Positions 63,073-64,000 of a DNA stretch of 64,000 bases are shown in pieces. The stretch comes from Brachynemurus nebulosus (taxonomy: Eukaryota; Arthropoda; Insecta; Neuroptera; Myrmeleontidae). The position numbers and the translations under genes are program-made. Every line of letters starts with the position of its first letter. The first letter of the stretch is position 1. Location of the stretch: contig JAPWDM010000022.1 of NCBI GenBank assembly GCA_035578155.1, forward strand, positions 5,519,076 through 5,583,075. Reading direction: 5' to 3'. Below the pieces are notes generated by a model. The model was not told the DNA's origin, ran no database searches, and worked only from the letters and a program-made list of their open reading frames with translations.

Positions 63073-63678
63073 GTAAGTTCACACTCAATTGTTCAACAAA
63101 AGCTTACTCCAATTCTGTGTTTAAATTTTAATTTTCAAACAAATTATTAAGTTAGTCATAATAATATAATAAAATTTAATATTCCGTTAATACAATTGCC
63201 ACGGTAAATATTTGTTGAGCCACTGTCCTTGATCAACGTATCCATAAAATTCTTTTTAAAAACTAATAGGATATATTTTGTACCTTCATGGCTCAAGTGG
63301 TATTGTAAATGGTTGATATTTAAGAAAAATTAAATGTGAAAAAGTTAATATTTATTGTCAATTTTATCTTGATTGTTCCAGTTTCTTGGACCTTTTATTT
63401 CGTTGGAGAAATTTGAATATATATACAAGTATTTATATATGAATATTTGTTATTATTATACACATTAAAAGTTGATCTTAATTCCGGTTGTCTTGCTTGA
63501 AGGCTGGGCGTGGTCTTTTTACCATATCAATAATATTAAATGTATCATTTATACATTAATCAATAACGAGCATGTTTAAAAAAATACTCCTGATACGTGT
63601 TTCGTAATTTCAATTGTGAAAGGCCTATAACAATTCATAATAATAACATTACATTGTCCATTACCAAAATATCTCAAC
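63073..63678. other. AT-rich non-coding DNA, nothing recognised
   Basis: No supported gene or repeat up to the TTAA-type end at 63.68 kb. Confidence 0.4.
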
Positions 63679-63682
63679 TTAA

Positions 63683-64000
63683 GGGGGTATCCTAGTCTAG
63701 AAATTCGAAAAAATCAGTTTTTCTTTTTTTTCATATTTTTAAAGTTCAGGCCTTTAAGAATAAACCTCTAAAAGGATTTACGGAAATTCGAATTATTTTC
63801 GGAGTTACAGTTATTTTTTCCCTACGTACTGCGTATCTATTCAGTGTTAAATTCAAATTTTTAATATAAACTACCCGAAACCACCTTTTTTCCCAGTGAA
63901 CATAGAATGTAAATGTGATGTAACAAGGAAATAACAAGTTACGTAACTTTTTTGACTTATGGGTGACATAACAATTATATAAAATTAGAGTTTTATGTTA
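63683..64000. mobile_element. TTAA-type element, left end only
   Basis: TTAA (63679-63682) is followed by GGGGGTATCCTAGTCTAGAA. TTAA plus a G-run is a common start of piggyBac- or Kolobok-type elements. The window ends before any right end, so this is provisional. Confidence 0.4.

Overview
The window looks like AT-rich, repeat-dominated nuclear DNA from an arthropod, most likely an insect. Nearly every coding trace belongs to a eukaryotic transposable element: a Jockey-like LINE, hAT, Tc1/mariner and PIF/Harbinger transposases, and a Penelope-like reverse transcriptase. There is no operon-like spacing, and (TA)n microsatellites and large foldback repeats are frequent. I cannot place the species or order. 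I found no host protein gene, rRNA, tRNA or CRISPR array. Most long open frames are translations of (TA)n (poly-YI), poly-A or minisatellites.

Layout. 0-5 kb: small TA- and TTAA-flanked inverted-repeat elements, one nested in another. 5-13 kb: a TTAA foldback, a 691-bp hAT-type element, a 1.47-kb TA element carrying a dispersed motif (GCGTGACGCACGGGAC), a short element with perfect 33-bp terminal inverted repeats, and a 340-bp hAT-type element. 14.8-18.4 kb: a probable large hAT-type element holding a 275-bp duplication and a 1.9-kb foldback. 19.0-19.8 kb: an internally deleted PIF/Harbinger element that keeps the beginnings of both of its genes. 20.8-22.9 kb: a 2.1-kb palindrome that carries smaller palindromes in its arms. 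24.0-25.3 kb: a decayed arthropod multicopy ORF fragment followed by a Penelope-like RT/GIY-YIG pseudogene. 25.8-26.7 kb: a hAT-type element. 27.7-35.8 kb: several copies of two unclassified repeat families (called F1 and F2 here) that each contain a (TA)n tract, surrounding a dead mariner-type element at 30.4-31.9 kb. 37-48 kb: hairpins and foldbacks, a hAT-type element with a smaller one inside it, and a tandem pair of a 315-bp repeat. 48.4-53.8 kb: an F2 copy whose (TA)n abuts a frameshifted Jockey-like LINE. 54.0-60.6 kb: a nearly intact hAT element with an exact 8-bp target duplication. Its transposase is split by a 2.86-kb unclassified element, which contains a 1.38-kb TA element. 60.6-64 kb: further hAT-type and TTAA-type ends.

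The elements work as a layered insertion record rather than as a pathway. In three places nesting order can be read directly (3.9-4.9, 44.1-45.2 and 54.0-60.6 kb). The best-supported unusual objects are the triple-nested hAT locus, the unclassified element inside it, and the TA element with the repeated GCGTGACGCACGGGAC motif. Terminal repeats and target duplications were read by eye, so family names outside the coding elements are provisional.
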